Positions 1-5,263 of a stretch of DNA of 5,263 nucleotides are shown piece by piece. The notes beneath the pieces are model-generated. The model made no database searches. It was given only the letters and a program-made list of their open reading frames with translations, and was not told the DNA's origin. This DNA comes from Syntrophaceae bacterium PtaB.Bin038. GTDB taxonomy: Bacteria > Desulfobacterota > Syntrophia > Syntrophales > UBA2192. Positions within the stretch are counted from its first letter, which is position 1, and every line of letters begins with the position of its first letter. The position numbers and the translations under genes are program-made. The stretch spans positions 1 to 5,263 of the forward strand of contig MVQS01000225.1 in the NCBI GenBank assembly GCA_002067855.1, given 5' to 3'.

Positions 1-944
1 ACCCGCCCTCCCCGGAGGTCATGAAGGTCCTGCACGGGTTCGAGGGGGAGTGGCTGCGCCGCTACCCCGACCCGACGGCCCTCATGGCCCGCGAGGCGGC
101 GGCGGAGGTCTACGGCGTTCCCGCCGACTGGGTCATGGCGGCAAACGGCAGCGACGAGATGCTGGCGCTCCTGGCCCGGGCATTTCTCGAAAGAGGGAGG
201 CGGATCGCCTATCCCATGCCCACCTACTCGCTCTACGTCACCCTGGCCGAGATGCAGGATGCCGAGGCGGTGGAGGTGCCCTACGACGAGGAGTACACCC
301 TCCCCGTGGAGGGGCTGATCGCGGCCCGGGCGCACCTGACCTTCGTCTGCACGCCCAACAACCCCTCGGCTACGGTGGCCCCCGCGCGGGACCTCGAGCG
401 GCTCGCCGCAGGCCTCGAGGGGGTCCTGGTGATCGACGAGGCCTACACGGATTTCGCCGACGAGAACGCGATCGGCCTCGTGTCGCGGCACCCGAACGTG
501 ATCGTGCTGCGGACGCTGTCGAAGGGCTACTCGCTGGCGGGCCTCCGCGTGGGATTCGGCGTGGCCCGGCCCGAACTGCTCGAGGGGCTCGTCAAGATCA
601 AGGACAGCTACAACGTCGACGCCGTGGCGCTCAGGCTGGCGGCGGCGGCCCTGAAGGACCAGGCCTGGATGAAGGCCAACGCCGAAACGATCAAGGCCTC
701 CCGGGCGAAGCTGGCTGCGGAGCTTCGGAAGATGGGGTTCGCCCTGTGGCCCTCGCAGGCCAATTTCATCCTGGCCAGGCCGCCGAAGGGCGACGCCCGC
801 TACCTGTACCTGGAGCTTCGGGACCGGGGGATCCTGGTCCGCTACTGGGACCGCCCCCGGCTCGAGGACAAGATCCGCATCTCCGTCGGGACGGAGGAGG
901 AAAACCGCGCCCTGATCGACGCCCTGAAGAAGCTGATCCTCTAG
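1..944 (+). CDS. hisC: Histidinol-phosphate aminotransferase, 5'-truncated by window edge
   Basis: PLP-dependent class I/II aminotransferase that converts imidazole-acetol phosphate plus glutamate to histidinol phosphate in cytosolic histidine biosynthesis. The reading frame is open from base 3. The residues before the first ATG at 21 (PPSPEV) fit the end of the family's N-terminal N-E-N-P-x-G-P-S-P motif, so the ATG at 21 is internal and the true start lies outside the window, probably about 40 codons upstream. Visible family marks, in order: RYPDP (57-71); the GSDE cofactor-phosphate region near 147; TPNNPSA (the usual form is TPNNPTG); IDEAYTDF with the PLP-contacting Asp at 435-437 and Tyr at 444-446; SKGYSLAGLR with the Schiff-base Lys at 522-524; and near the end RPRLEDKIRISVGT with the substrate-binding Arg. 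Stop TAG is at 942-944. About 313 residues are visible against some 350-360 for the family. A broader HisC-like aminotransferase role cannot be excluded, but the motifs fit HisC well. Confidence 0.93.
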   Translation, partial: PPSPEVMKVLHGFEGEWLRRYPDPTALMAREAAAEVYGVPADWVMAANGSDEMLALLARAFLERGRRIAYPMPTYSLYVTLAEMQDAEAVEVPYDEEYTLPVEGLIAARAHLTFVCTPNNPSATVAPARDLERLAAGLEGVLVIDEAYTDFADENAIGLVSRHPNVIVLRTLSKGYSLAGLRVGFGVARPELLEGLVKIKDSYNVDAVALRLAAAALKDQAWMKANAETIKASRAKLAAELRKMGFALWPSQANFILARPPKGDARYLYLELRDRGILVRYWDRPRLEDKIRISVGTEEENRALIDALKKLIL

Positions 945-969
945 AAGAAAGATACGGACCGCACAGGCG

Positions 970-1010
970 AAGGGGATCGGGTGCCTGCCCGATCCCCTTT
1001 TCCTGTTTTT
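970..1010 (+). terminator. Rho-independent terminator of hisC
   Basis: A perfect 12-bp stem (970-981 with 988-999, arm AAGGGGATCGGG) closes a 6-base loop and runs into a T-rich tail with five consecutive T at 1006-1010. It starts 25 bases after the hisC stop. Read from the minus strand the same hairpin is not followed by a T-run, so it looks one-directional. It may still slow or partly stop rdgC transcripts arriving from the right. Confidence 0.9.
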
Positions 1011-1012
1011 CC

Positions 1013-1030
1013 CCGGACCCTGTGCCCCGG
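1013..1030. repeat. Short G/C-rich intergenic repeat, copy A
   Basis: CCGGACCCTGTGCCCCGG here matches 16 of 18 bases with 5160-5177, and a shorter inverted copy lies at 5070-5084. It sits between the hisC terminator and the end of rdgC. Just beyond it, CCGAACCCC at 1034-1042 is the exact reverse complement of 5117-5125. The similarity is visible by eye; whether it is a genome-wide dispersed family is inference. Confidence 0.5.
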
Positions 1031-1047
1031 AGCCCGAACCCCGCCGT

Positions 1048-2175
1048 TTAGCCTCTCAGCCACGCCTTGACGCGCGGGATGTCCTCCGAGGCCCACTGGG
1101 GGGAGAGGCGCCGGCTCAGGAAGAAGGCGAACAGCTCGTCCATGGTTTTCAGGGCCGTCTCGACGAGGTAGACGCGCTCGAGGATGCCGCCTTCTTTCTC
1201 TTCCGCCTCCTCGTCGAGGCCCCCCGTCTGCGGCAGCTTCATGGACTGGAACTGGAACCGGTCGGCCTTCAGGGTGAACTCCCATCGGTCGCCGTCCTTC
1301 TCGAGCCGCAGGCGGGCCTCCCGCACCTTCTTGCCCTCGCGGATCGCCGCCTTGCCCTCTTTCAGGTCCGCGTGCAGACCCTGGCAGGCCACGGTTTCCG
1401 CGTACTCTCCCTCGCCGGACTCCAAAACCACTCTCTTCTCGAAGGTGAGCTCGACCTCCGTTTTGCCCGGGATTGCGATCGTCCCGTTTCGCTCCTCGGA
1501 CTTGTACCAGAGCCAGGTCAGGAACTCGCGGGCCAGGAATGCGGGGTCCGTCTTTTCCCCGGAACTCTTCGAGGGCTCGAGGAACGAGCCGCCCTCCAGG
1601 GCCGCGACGGCCGCCGCGGTATTCCGGTCCAGCTGCTCTGCGTCCCAGGGCAGAAAGGGGGTGAACTTCGCGTTGAAGGTGGTCTTGAAGAGGTCCTCGA
1701 AGATTTCGAACACCTTATCGGCGTGGGAGCCGACGAGAAGCCAGCCGCCGGAGGGGGCCCACAGGACGTCGTGGAGCGACGGGACGGGGTAGGCCCTCGC
1801 GAGGAGGTGGAGGTAGACCCGCTCCCTGATCTCCCGGGTCTGTTCGCGGAAGAGCCTCTTCTTGCCGCTGTCCTTGAGGGCCTTGCGTTCCTCCTCGAGG
1901 CACTTGAGCCTCAGCAGGGCGGGCGGGATCGACTTCCTGTCCACGCGCAGGGCGAAGTAGAAAAAGTCGCCCGCGCTGTACTTCGCACCCTCGAAGTGCG
2001 TGTCCAGGGGGTTCTCCAGGCTTGTCCACCCGAAGGCCTGCTCCTCGGCCGACGCCGTCAGCTCCCGGAAGGCGTACTTCTTGATCTGGCGATCGAAAAA
2101 GGGGCGGAACTCCTCCGGCAGCTCCCCCCTGACGCGATATCTCGAAAAGGTCAGCGATCCCTTCAGCAGCCCCAT
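1048..2175 (-). CDS. rdgC: RdgC-family recombination-associated protein (long form)
   Basis: RdgC is a ring-forming, sequence-independent DNA-binding protein associated with the nucleoid. In E. coli it can limit RecA function, and in Neisseria it affects pilin variation. Family features over 375 residues: N-terminal MGLLKGSLTFSRYRV, then FGWTSLENP (E. coli has a GW at the matching place), a charged helical stretch (KALKDSGKKRLFREQTREI), then the core LLARAYPVPSLHDVLW, a GGWLLVGS strand and ADKVFEIFEDLFK. The C-terminal half has FLTWLWYKSEE, EGKKVREARLRLEKDG and a helical end (MDELFAFFLSRRL). It is longer than the 303-residue E. coli protein; the extra length lies mainly between the core and the C-terminal section, around FLTWLWYKSEE. 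The ATG at 2175 is chosen over the ATG at 2202 because GGGAGG lies 7 bases upstream and the likely promoter -10 covers the upstream ATG. It is convergent with hisC and divergent from nadK. The family call is confident; the biological role here is inferred. Confidence 0.85.
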   Translation of the reverse strand: MGLLKGSLTFSRYRVRGELPEEFRPFFDRQIKKYAFRELTASAEEQAFGWTSLENPLDTHFEGAKYSAGDFFYFALRVDRKSIPPALLRLKCLEEERKALKDSGKKRLFREQTREIRERVYLHLLARAYPVPSLHDVLWAPSGGWLLVGSHADKVFEIFEDLFKTTFNAKFTPFLPWDAEQLDRNTAAAVAALEGGSFLEPSKSSGEKTDPAFLAREFLTWLWYKSEERNGTIAIPGKTEVELTFEKRVVLESGEGEYAETVACQGLHADLKEGKAAIREGKKVREARLRLEKDGDRWEFTLKADRFQFQSMKLPQTGGLDEEAEEKEGGILERVYLVETALKTMDELFAFFLSRRLSPQWASEDIPRVKAWLRG

Positions 2176-2182
2176 GATGATT

Positions 2183-2188
2183 CCTCCC
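2183..2188 (-). promoter_or_regulatory. Shine-Dalgarno site deciding the rdgC start
   Basis: On the minus strand GGGAGG stands 7 bases before the ATG at 2175-2173, which is ideal spacing. The in-frame ATG at 2202-2200 has no comparable site at proper distance. The shorter 375-residue product is therefore preferred. Confidence 0.8.
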
Positions 2189-2200
2189 GTGAAGGCAGGC

Positions 2201-2230
2201 ACGGTAGCCCATCACGCTCCTGTTTGTCAA
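2201..2230 (-). promoter_or_regulatory. Probable sigma-70-type promoter of rdgC
   Basis: A consensus -35 box TTGACA (2230 down to 2225) is followed after 18 bases by TACCGT (2206 down to 2201), a 3-of-6 match to the -10 box. Transcription would start near 2194, leaving a leader of about 20 bases that holds the GGGAGG site. The -35 is strong and the -10 is weak. Confidence 0.5.
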
Positions 2231-2278
2231 TGCTCATTCTGGGAATCGGACGGGCAGGGGGCATCCGCAACAAAGAGC

Positions 2279-2380
2279 GAAGTTGGGAACTTGTGAAGTT
2301 GAGAAGCTTGGATGAGTTGACAGACGGCTGTTTGGCTCGAACTTTTCCGAACTTCCCAACTTCATAGCTTCCAAACTTCC
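2279..2380. repeat. Long imperfect palindrome made of degenerate 8-base units
   Basis: The left arm (2279-2318) reads as five in-phase 8-base units, the first GAAGTTGG, with consensus near GAAGYTKG. The right arm (2341-2380), read on the minus strand, is again five 8-base units of the same type, such as GGAAGTTT and GGAAGCTA. Aligning 2279-2318 with the reverse complement of 2340-2379 gives 31 identities in 40, and four of the nine mismatches would be G-U pairs in plus-strand RNA. The loop of about 21 bases contains a small ACAG/CTGT hairpin at 2320-2332. No protein is supported here. It lies between the rdgC and nadK promoters. It could be a dispersed intergenic repeat, a structured leader or a nucleoid-protein site; the sequence does not decide. 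Confidence 0.75.
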
Positions 2381-2420
2381 ATCCGGTTCGGCTGCTCCGT
2401 ATCCGGGCCTCCGGGGACGC

Positions 2421-2448
2421 CCTGTCCAGCCACATACAGGATGGACAG
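2421..2448. promoter_or_regulatory. Overlapping inverted repeats, possible operator upstream of nadK
   Basis: Two overlapping palindromes share bases: CCTGT-N10-ACAGG (2421-2440) and CTGTCCA-N13-TGGACAG (2422-2448). The second right arm contains the proposed -35 box of nadK (2442-2447), a placement typical of a repressor site. Spacing differs from the E. coli LexA box (CTGT-N8-ACAG), so no regulator is named. Confidence 0.35.
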
Positions 2449-2470
2449 TGACTGCGATTTGTGTTACGTA
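2442..2470 (+). promoter_or_regulatory. Candidate promoter of the nadK-recN operon
   Basis: TGGACA (2442-2447, five of six to the -35 consensus) is followed at 17 bases by TACGTA (2465-2470). A TG at 2462-2463, one base before the hexamer, fits an extended -10. The hexamer itself is weak. Transcription would begin near 2477. The only ribosome-binding match before the nadK ATG is GGGG at 2487-2490, nine bases upstream. Confidence 0.35.
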
Positions 2471-2499
2471 TCTGCCGAAATTCTGCGGGGTTCTGAAGG

Positions 2500-3378
2500 A
2501 TGGGCATCAGTGCGATCGGGGTTGTCGGCAACGCGAACAAGCTCCACGTGGTGGACAGCATCGCACGGCTGTCCGAATGGGCGAAGGCCAGGGGCCTGGA
2601 AGTGCTCCTGGAGAAGGAGGCGGCCGTAAAGCTGGGCGAACGGGGCTACCACGGGGACGAGCTCGGCAGCCGGGCCGACCTGGTCGTCACGATGGGGGGG
2701 GACGGCACCCTCCTGCAGGCGGCACGGATCATGCGGCGCTCGAACGTGCCGATTCTCGGCGTCAACATGGGCACCTTCGGGTACCTCACCGTCATCAACC
2801 TCAACGAGATGTTCGACGCCCTGGAGGGCGTGCTGGCCGGGGACTACCGGACGGAGAGCCGCATGATGCTCGATGTCTCCGTCCGGGACGAGCGCGGCGA
2901 GAGCTTCGAGGGCTGCGTGCTCAACGACGTCGTCATCAACCGCGGCAACTACTCGCGCCTGGTGGACCTGGAAACCCACGTCGACGGGCAGTATCTGACG
3001 ACCTACCGGGCCGACGGGCTCATCATCTCGACGCCGACGGGGTCGACGGCCTATTCGCTCTCGGCGGGGGGGCCCATCGTGCTGCCCGTCCTCAACATGA
3101 TCCTCCTCAACCCCATCTGCCCGCACACGCTGACCAACCGGCCGGTCATCCTGCCGGAGACGGCGCTGCTGGAGGTCATGCTCTGGACGCGCGAGGCGGG
3201 GGCCATCATGAGCTGCGACGGCCAGGTGACCTACAACCTGAAGCCGGGGGACGTCATCGGCGTCCGCAAGTCGGAATGCGTGACGAACCTGATCGTTTCC
3301 CCCCGGAGGGACTACCTCCAGATCCTGAGGTCGAAACTCGGGTGGGGAGGCTCACCCACGGCGGCGAGTCGGACGTAG
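2500..3378 (+). CDS. nadK: NAD kinase (ATP/polyphosphate-NAD kinase)
   Basis: Phosphorylates NAD to NADP in the cytosol, the only known route to NADP in most bacteria. The 292-residue length is normal for the family. Marks in order: a beta-strand start SAIGVVGN; GGDGT at residues 66-70, the family's catalytic/phosphate-binding motif, preceded by LVVTM; LGVNMGTFGYLT (86-97); LNDVVINRG (141-149) with the conserved Asn-Asp; the NAD-binding run STPTGSTAYSLSAGGP (177-192) preceded by ADG; PICPHTLTNRP (205-215); and SCDGQ (238-242). The last dozen residues (GWGGSPTAASRT) look like a low-complexity tail. The ATG at 2500 starts the first strand directly and is preferred although its ribosome site is weak. 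It is the first gene of a unit with recN, one base between stop and start, an adjacency also seen in E. coli. Confidence 0.96.
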   Translation: MGISAIGVVGNANKLHVVDSIARLSEWAKARGLEVLLEKEAAVKLGERGYHGDELGSRADLVVTMGGDGTLLQAARIMRRSNVPILGVNMGTFGYLTVINLNEMFDALEGVLAGDYRTESRMMLDVSVRDERGESFEGCVLNDVVINRGNYSRLVDLETHVDGQYLTTYRADGLIISTPTGSTAYSLSAGGPIVLPVLNMILLNPICPHTLTNRPVILPETALLEVMLWTREAGAIMSCDGQVTYNLKPGDVIGVRKSECVTNLIVSPRRDYLQILRSKLGWGGSPTAASRT

Positions 3379-3379
3379 C

Positions 3380-5065
3380 ATGCTGAAGGAACTGGGCATC
3401 ACCAATTTCGCCATCATCGACCGCCTCAGCCTTGGCTTCCAGGAAGGGCTCAACGTCCTCTCGGGCGAGACGGGGGCGGGCAAGTCGATCCTCATCGGGG
3501 CCATCGGCCTGCTCCTCGGGGACCGGGCATCGACGGACCTGATCCGTTCCGAGGAGGACGCCGCCGTCGTGGAGGCCGTCTTCGACATCGGGGCGAGCCC
3601 GGCCCTCAAGGCGCGGCTCCAGGAGATGGGGTTCCACCCGGGCCGGGAAATCGTCGTGAAACGGGTGGTGTCCCGGTCGGGGAAGAACCGGGTCTACGTC
3701 GACGGCAACCTCGCCACCGTGGCCATGCTCGGGGAGATCAGCGAGGCGCTCGTCAACATCTGCAGCCAGCACGAACACCAGGTGCTGCTGGACCCGGAGA
3801 GCCACATCGACATCCTCGACGAGTTCGGCAATCTCACGGCCGAGCGGCTGCGCTTCAGCGCCCTGTACGACGAGTTCCAGAAGCTCCGGCAGAAGCGGGA
3901 CGATCTGGCGGCGAAGAACCGCAACCGCGCGGAGCGGGAGGAATTCCTCCGCTTCCAGATCGGCGAGATCGAAAAGACGGCGCCCAGGCCGGGCGAGGAC
4001 GCCGCCCTGCAGGAGGAAAGGAGGATCCTGGCCAACGCCGCGAAGCTCGCGGAACTGGCGCGGGATTCCTGGGAGGCGCTCTACGGCAGCGAGGAGTCGG
4101 TGCTGGGGGCGCTGGCCCGCGTGGCGGCCCGCATCCGGGACATCCGGCGCATCGACCCGGGGTTCGCCGTGTCCGAGGACGAAATGAAGTCGCTGACCAT
4201 CCTGGTGGAGGACGCGGCGCGGGCGCTGCGGGACTACCTCGGCAAGATCCCCTCCGACCCCTCCCGGCTCGAGGAGGTCGAGGACCGCCTCGAGGCCCTC
4301 GGCAGGCTCAAGAAGAAATACGGCGGCTCCATCGAGGGCGTCCTCGAGACCGCGCAGTCGCTGAGGGCGGAGCTTCAGGGGCTCGCGAGCGCGGCCGGGG
4401 ATATCGAGGCGCTCGAGCAGGAGCTGGCAGATCGAAAGACCGCGCTGCGGGAGCGGGCCGCAGGGCTTTCGGCCGCGAGGCGGCGCACGGCCGAGACCCT
4501 GGAGAAGGCGATCGAGGGGGAGATCCGCGACCTGAAAATGGAGAAGGCCCGGTTCTCGGTCCGGTTCCGGGAGCCGGCGCTCGACGAGGACGGCCTTGCG
4601 GCGCTGAACCCGAAGGGCATCGACCAGCCGGAGTTTCACCTCTCCACGAACGTGGGGGAGCCGCTCAAGCCTCTCAACCGGGTCGCGTCGGGCGGGGAGC
4701 TCTCGCGGATCGTGCTGGCCATGAAGAAGGTCCTCGCGAGGGCGGGCTCCGTCGGCACGGTCGTCTTCGACGAGGTGGACAGCGGGATCGGCGGCGCCAC
4801 GGCGGAGATCGTGGGGCGCAAGCTCCGGGACATCTCGAGGCACCACCAGGTCATCTGCATCACGCACCTGCCCCAGATCGCGTCCTTCGGCCGGACGCAC
4901 TACCGGGTGACGAAGCGGGTTTCCGACGGGCGGACGAAAACGGATGTCCGGCAGCTTTCCGAGGACGAGCGCGTCGAGGAGATCACGCGGATGCTCGGGG
5001 GCGTGGAGATCACGGACAGGACGCGCGCCGCGGCGCGGGAGATGCTGAAGGCGGCGAAAAAATAA
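3380..5065 (+). CDS. recN: DNA repair protein RecN (SMC-like ATPase)
   Basis: RecN is a cytosolic, nucleoid-associated SMC-family ATPase recruited to double-strand breaks, where it helps hold DNA ends and sisters together during RecA repair. The 561 residues compare with 553 in E. coli. It opens with MLKELGITNFAIID, the usual RecN start. Walker A GETGAGKS is at residues 29-36, and a Q-loop-like segment near CSQHEHQ follows around 130. Residues about 150-380 are charged, heptad-like helices forming the short coiled coil, with the central section including LGRLKKKYGGSIE. The ABC signature SGGELSR is at 437-443, Walker B VVFDEVDSGIGG has Asp464 and Glu465, and THLPQIAS follows as the switch-His region. 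All ATPase motifs are intact. The ATG follows the nadK stop by one base with only a weak Shine-Dalgarno (CGGA at 3370-3373), so translational coupling to nadK is likely. In E. coli recN is SOS-induced; no recognisable LexA site was found here. Confidence 0.97.
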   Translation: MLKELGITNFAIIDRLSLGFQEGLNVLSGETGAGKSILIGAIGLLLGDRASTDLIRSEEDAAVVEAVFDIGASPALKARLQEMGFHPGREIVVKRVVSRSGKNRVYVDGNLATVAMLGEISEALVNICSQHEHQVLLDPESHIDILDEFGNLTAERLRFSALYDEFQKLRQKRDDLAAKNRNRAEREEFLRFQIGEIEKTAPRPGEDAALQEERRILANAAKLAELARDSWEALYGSEESVLGALARVAARIRDIRRIDPGFAVSEDEMKSLTILVEDAARALRDYLGKIPSDPSRLEEVEDRLEALGRLKKKYGGSIEGVLETAQSLRAELQGLASAAGDIEALEQELADRKTALRERAAGLSAARRRTAETLEKAIEGEIRDLKMEKARFSVRFREPALDEDGLAALNPKGIDQPEFHLSTNVGEPLKPLNRVASGGELSRIVLAMKKVLARAGSVGTVVFDEVDSGIGGATAEIVGRKLRDISRHHQVICITHLPQIASFGRTHYRVTKRVSDGRTKTDVRQLSEDERVEEITRMLGGVEITDRTRAAAREMLKAAKK

Positions 5066-5069
5066 ACAA

Positions 5070-5084
5070 GGGGTCAGGGTCCGG
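5070..5084. repeat. Short G/C-rich intergenic repeat, copy B (inverted)
   Basis: GGGGTCAGGGTCCGG is the reverse complement of a form of the repeat at 1013-1030 and 5160-5177, with one base missing and one or two changed. It begins five bases after the recN stop. With copy C it makes an inverted pair about 75 bases apart that could pair in RNA. Confidence 0.5.
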
Positions 5085-5116
5085 AAGGGGATGAAGCGGT
5101 GAGGGCGGGAAGCTGA

Positions 5117-5187
5117 GGGGTTCGGTAAAGCCTCCCGGCTTCTTCCTTTCCATCGTTTGCCGAACCCTGAGCCCCGGTACCCTTTTT
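5117..5187 (+). terminator. Possible terminator or structured 3' end of the nadK-recN transcript
   Basis: Bases 5117-5129 pair with 5156-5168 in a 13-bp stem (11 Watson-Crick and two G-U) around a 26-base loop. Inside the loop, AAGCC-TCCC-GGCTT (5128-5141) is an alternative short hairpin followed by a pyrimidine tract. Five T at 5183-5187 lie 15 bases after the long stem, too far for a textbook intrinsic terminator. If copy B (5070-5084) instead pairs with copy C, the stem moves outward and ends eight or so bases before the T-run. Termination here is plausible but not clean. Confidence 0.4.
5160..5177. repeat. Short G/C-rich intergenic repeat, copy C
   Basis: CCGAACCCTGAGCCCCGG matches copy A (1013-1030) at 16 of 18 positions in the same orientation and is inverted relative to copy B. 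It overlaps the right arm of the hairpin at 5117-5168, so two alternative foldings compete for these bases. Confidence 0.5.
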
Positions 5188-5190
5188 GCT

Positions 5191-5237
5191 GACGAATCAA
5201 ACGAAATCAACGACGAACGAAACAGACGAGTAACGAG
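5191..5237 (+). other. A-rich, T-poor leader with ACGAA-type short repeats
   Basis: Forty-seven bases with only three T and many ACGA motifs, including the near-direct repeat ACGAATCAA / ACGAAATCAA (5192-5210). It contrasts with the G/C-rich surroundings and is unlikely to fold. It directly precedes a candidate start codon at 5238, so it may be an open translation-initiation leader. No convincing promoter was found in it. Confidence 0.35.
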
Positions 5238-5263
5238 ATGCTCAGAAAAGCGAAGACCAGCGA
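5238..5263 (+). CDS. Start of a partial gene, possibly a GNAT N-acetyltransferase
   Basis: An ATG at 5238 opens a frame that is unbroken to the window end, reading MLRKAKTS followed by Asp or Glu. The only ribosome-site candidate is a weak GAG (5228-5230) seven bases upstream. From memory, small GNAT acetyltransferases of the short N-acetylglutamate synthase type in Geobacter-like bacteria begin with a similar M-[IL]-R-K-A-x-x-S-D stretch and can lie beside recN. Eight residues cannot prove this. That a gene begins here is moderately likely from position and leader; the function is a guess. Confidence 0.4.

Noticed and set aside
50..1051. 333-codon open frame on the plus strand over hisC
   Set aside because: An alternative frame of hisC whose product is Arg/Gly/Pro-rich. 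It also runs through the hisC terminator hairpin, which a real gene would not.
2317..2345. TTGACA at 2317-2322 on the plus strand as a nadK promoter
   Set aside because: The -35 match is perfect, but no acceptable -10 lies 16-18 bases downstream (AACTTT at 17). The hexamer sits in the palindrome and would leave a leader of about 150 bases.
1372..2367. 331-codon plus-strand frame opposite rdgC, running into the palindrome
   Set aside because: Shadow of rdgC with no family resemblance. Its end falls in the intergenic repeat.
2279..2380. CRISPR array or minisatellite
   Set aside because: The repeats are contiguous 8-base degenerate units in inverted arms, with no regular spacers, unlike a CRISPR array. 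There is no long uniform tandem array either.
2279..2380. Insertion-sequence remnant or MITE
   Set aside because: No flanking target-site duplication or terminal inverted repeat of a known kind could be seen, and no transposase fragment is present in the window.
2422..2439. LexA (SOS) box upstream of nadK-recN
   Set aside because: CTGT and ACAG are present, but they are separated by ten bases rather than the eight of the E. coli consensus. It was kept only as an unnamed inverted repeat.
2163..2561. Minus-strand frame of 132 codons spanning the palindrome and nadK start
   Set aside because: It runs through repeats, both candidate promoters and the start of nadK, and shows no plausible domain.
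3254..5200. 648-codon open frame on the minus strand opposite recN
   Set aside because: It mirrors a well-conserved recN with intact ATPase motifs. Its translation is dominated by Arg, Leu, Pro, Asp and Gly with no recognisable domain, as expected for an antisense shadow in GC-rich DNA.

Overview
The window is GC-rich (roughly two thirds G+C by eye) and densely coded. It looks like chromosomal DNA of a Gram-negative bacterium. The gene content (a long-form RdgC homologue, a NadK-RecN pair, and what may be the first codons of a small N-acetyltransferase after recN) suggests a high-GC member of Desulfobacterota (former Deltaproteobacteria, perhaps Syntrophales-like). That placement is inference from remembered gene order and family distribution, not from a search.

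Layout. Bases 1-944 (+) are the 3' part of hisC, histidinol-phosphate aminotransferase, cut by the left edge. A strong Rho-independent terminator at 970-1010 closes it. rdgC, a nucleoid/recombination-associated protein, lies at 1048-2175 on the minus strand and is convergent with hisC. About 324 bases (2176-2499) separate the divergent starts of rdgC and nadK. This gap holds a good minus-strand promoter for rdgC, a 100-base imperfect palindrome whose arms are built from degenerate 8-base units, and a weaker plus-strand promoter for nadK overlapped by inverted repeats. nadK (2500-3378) and recN (3380-5065) form a tight operon with one base between them. Downstream, 5066-5237 is non-coding and holds competing inverted repeats ending in a short T-tract, then an A-rich, T-poor leader. 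A new gene seems to begin at 5238 and runs off the right edge.

Biology. RecN is an SMC-like ATPase acting at double-strand breaks, and RdgC is a DNA-binding protein that in enterobacteria and Neisseria affects RecA-dependent processes. NadK makes NADP. The rdgC and nadK-recN units diverge from one shared control region, so a link in expression is possible but not shown. hisC is a housekeeping gene with no evident tie to the rest.

I found no mobile element, CRISPR array, tRNA, rRNA or clearly new multi-gene system. The most unusual content is intergenic: the 8-base-period palindrome between rdgC and nadK, and a short G/C-rich repeat present once after hisC and twice, in opposite orientations, after recN.
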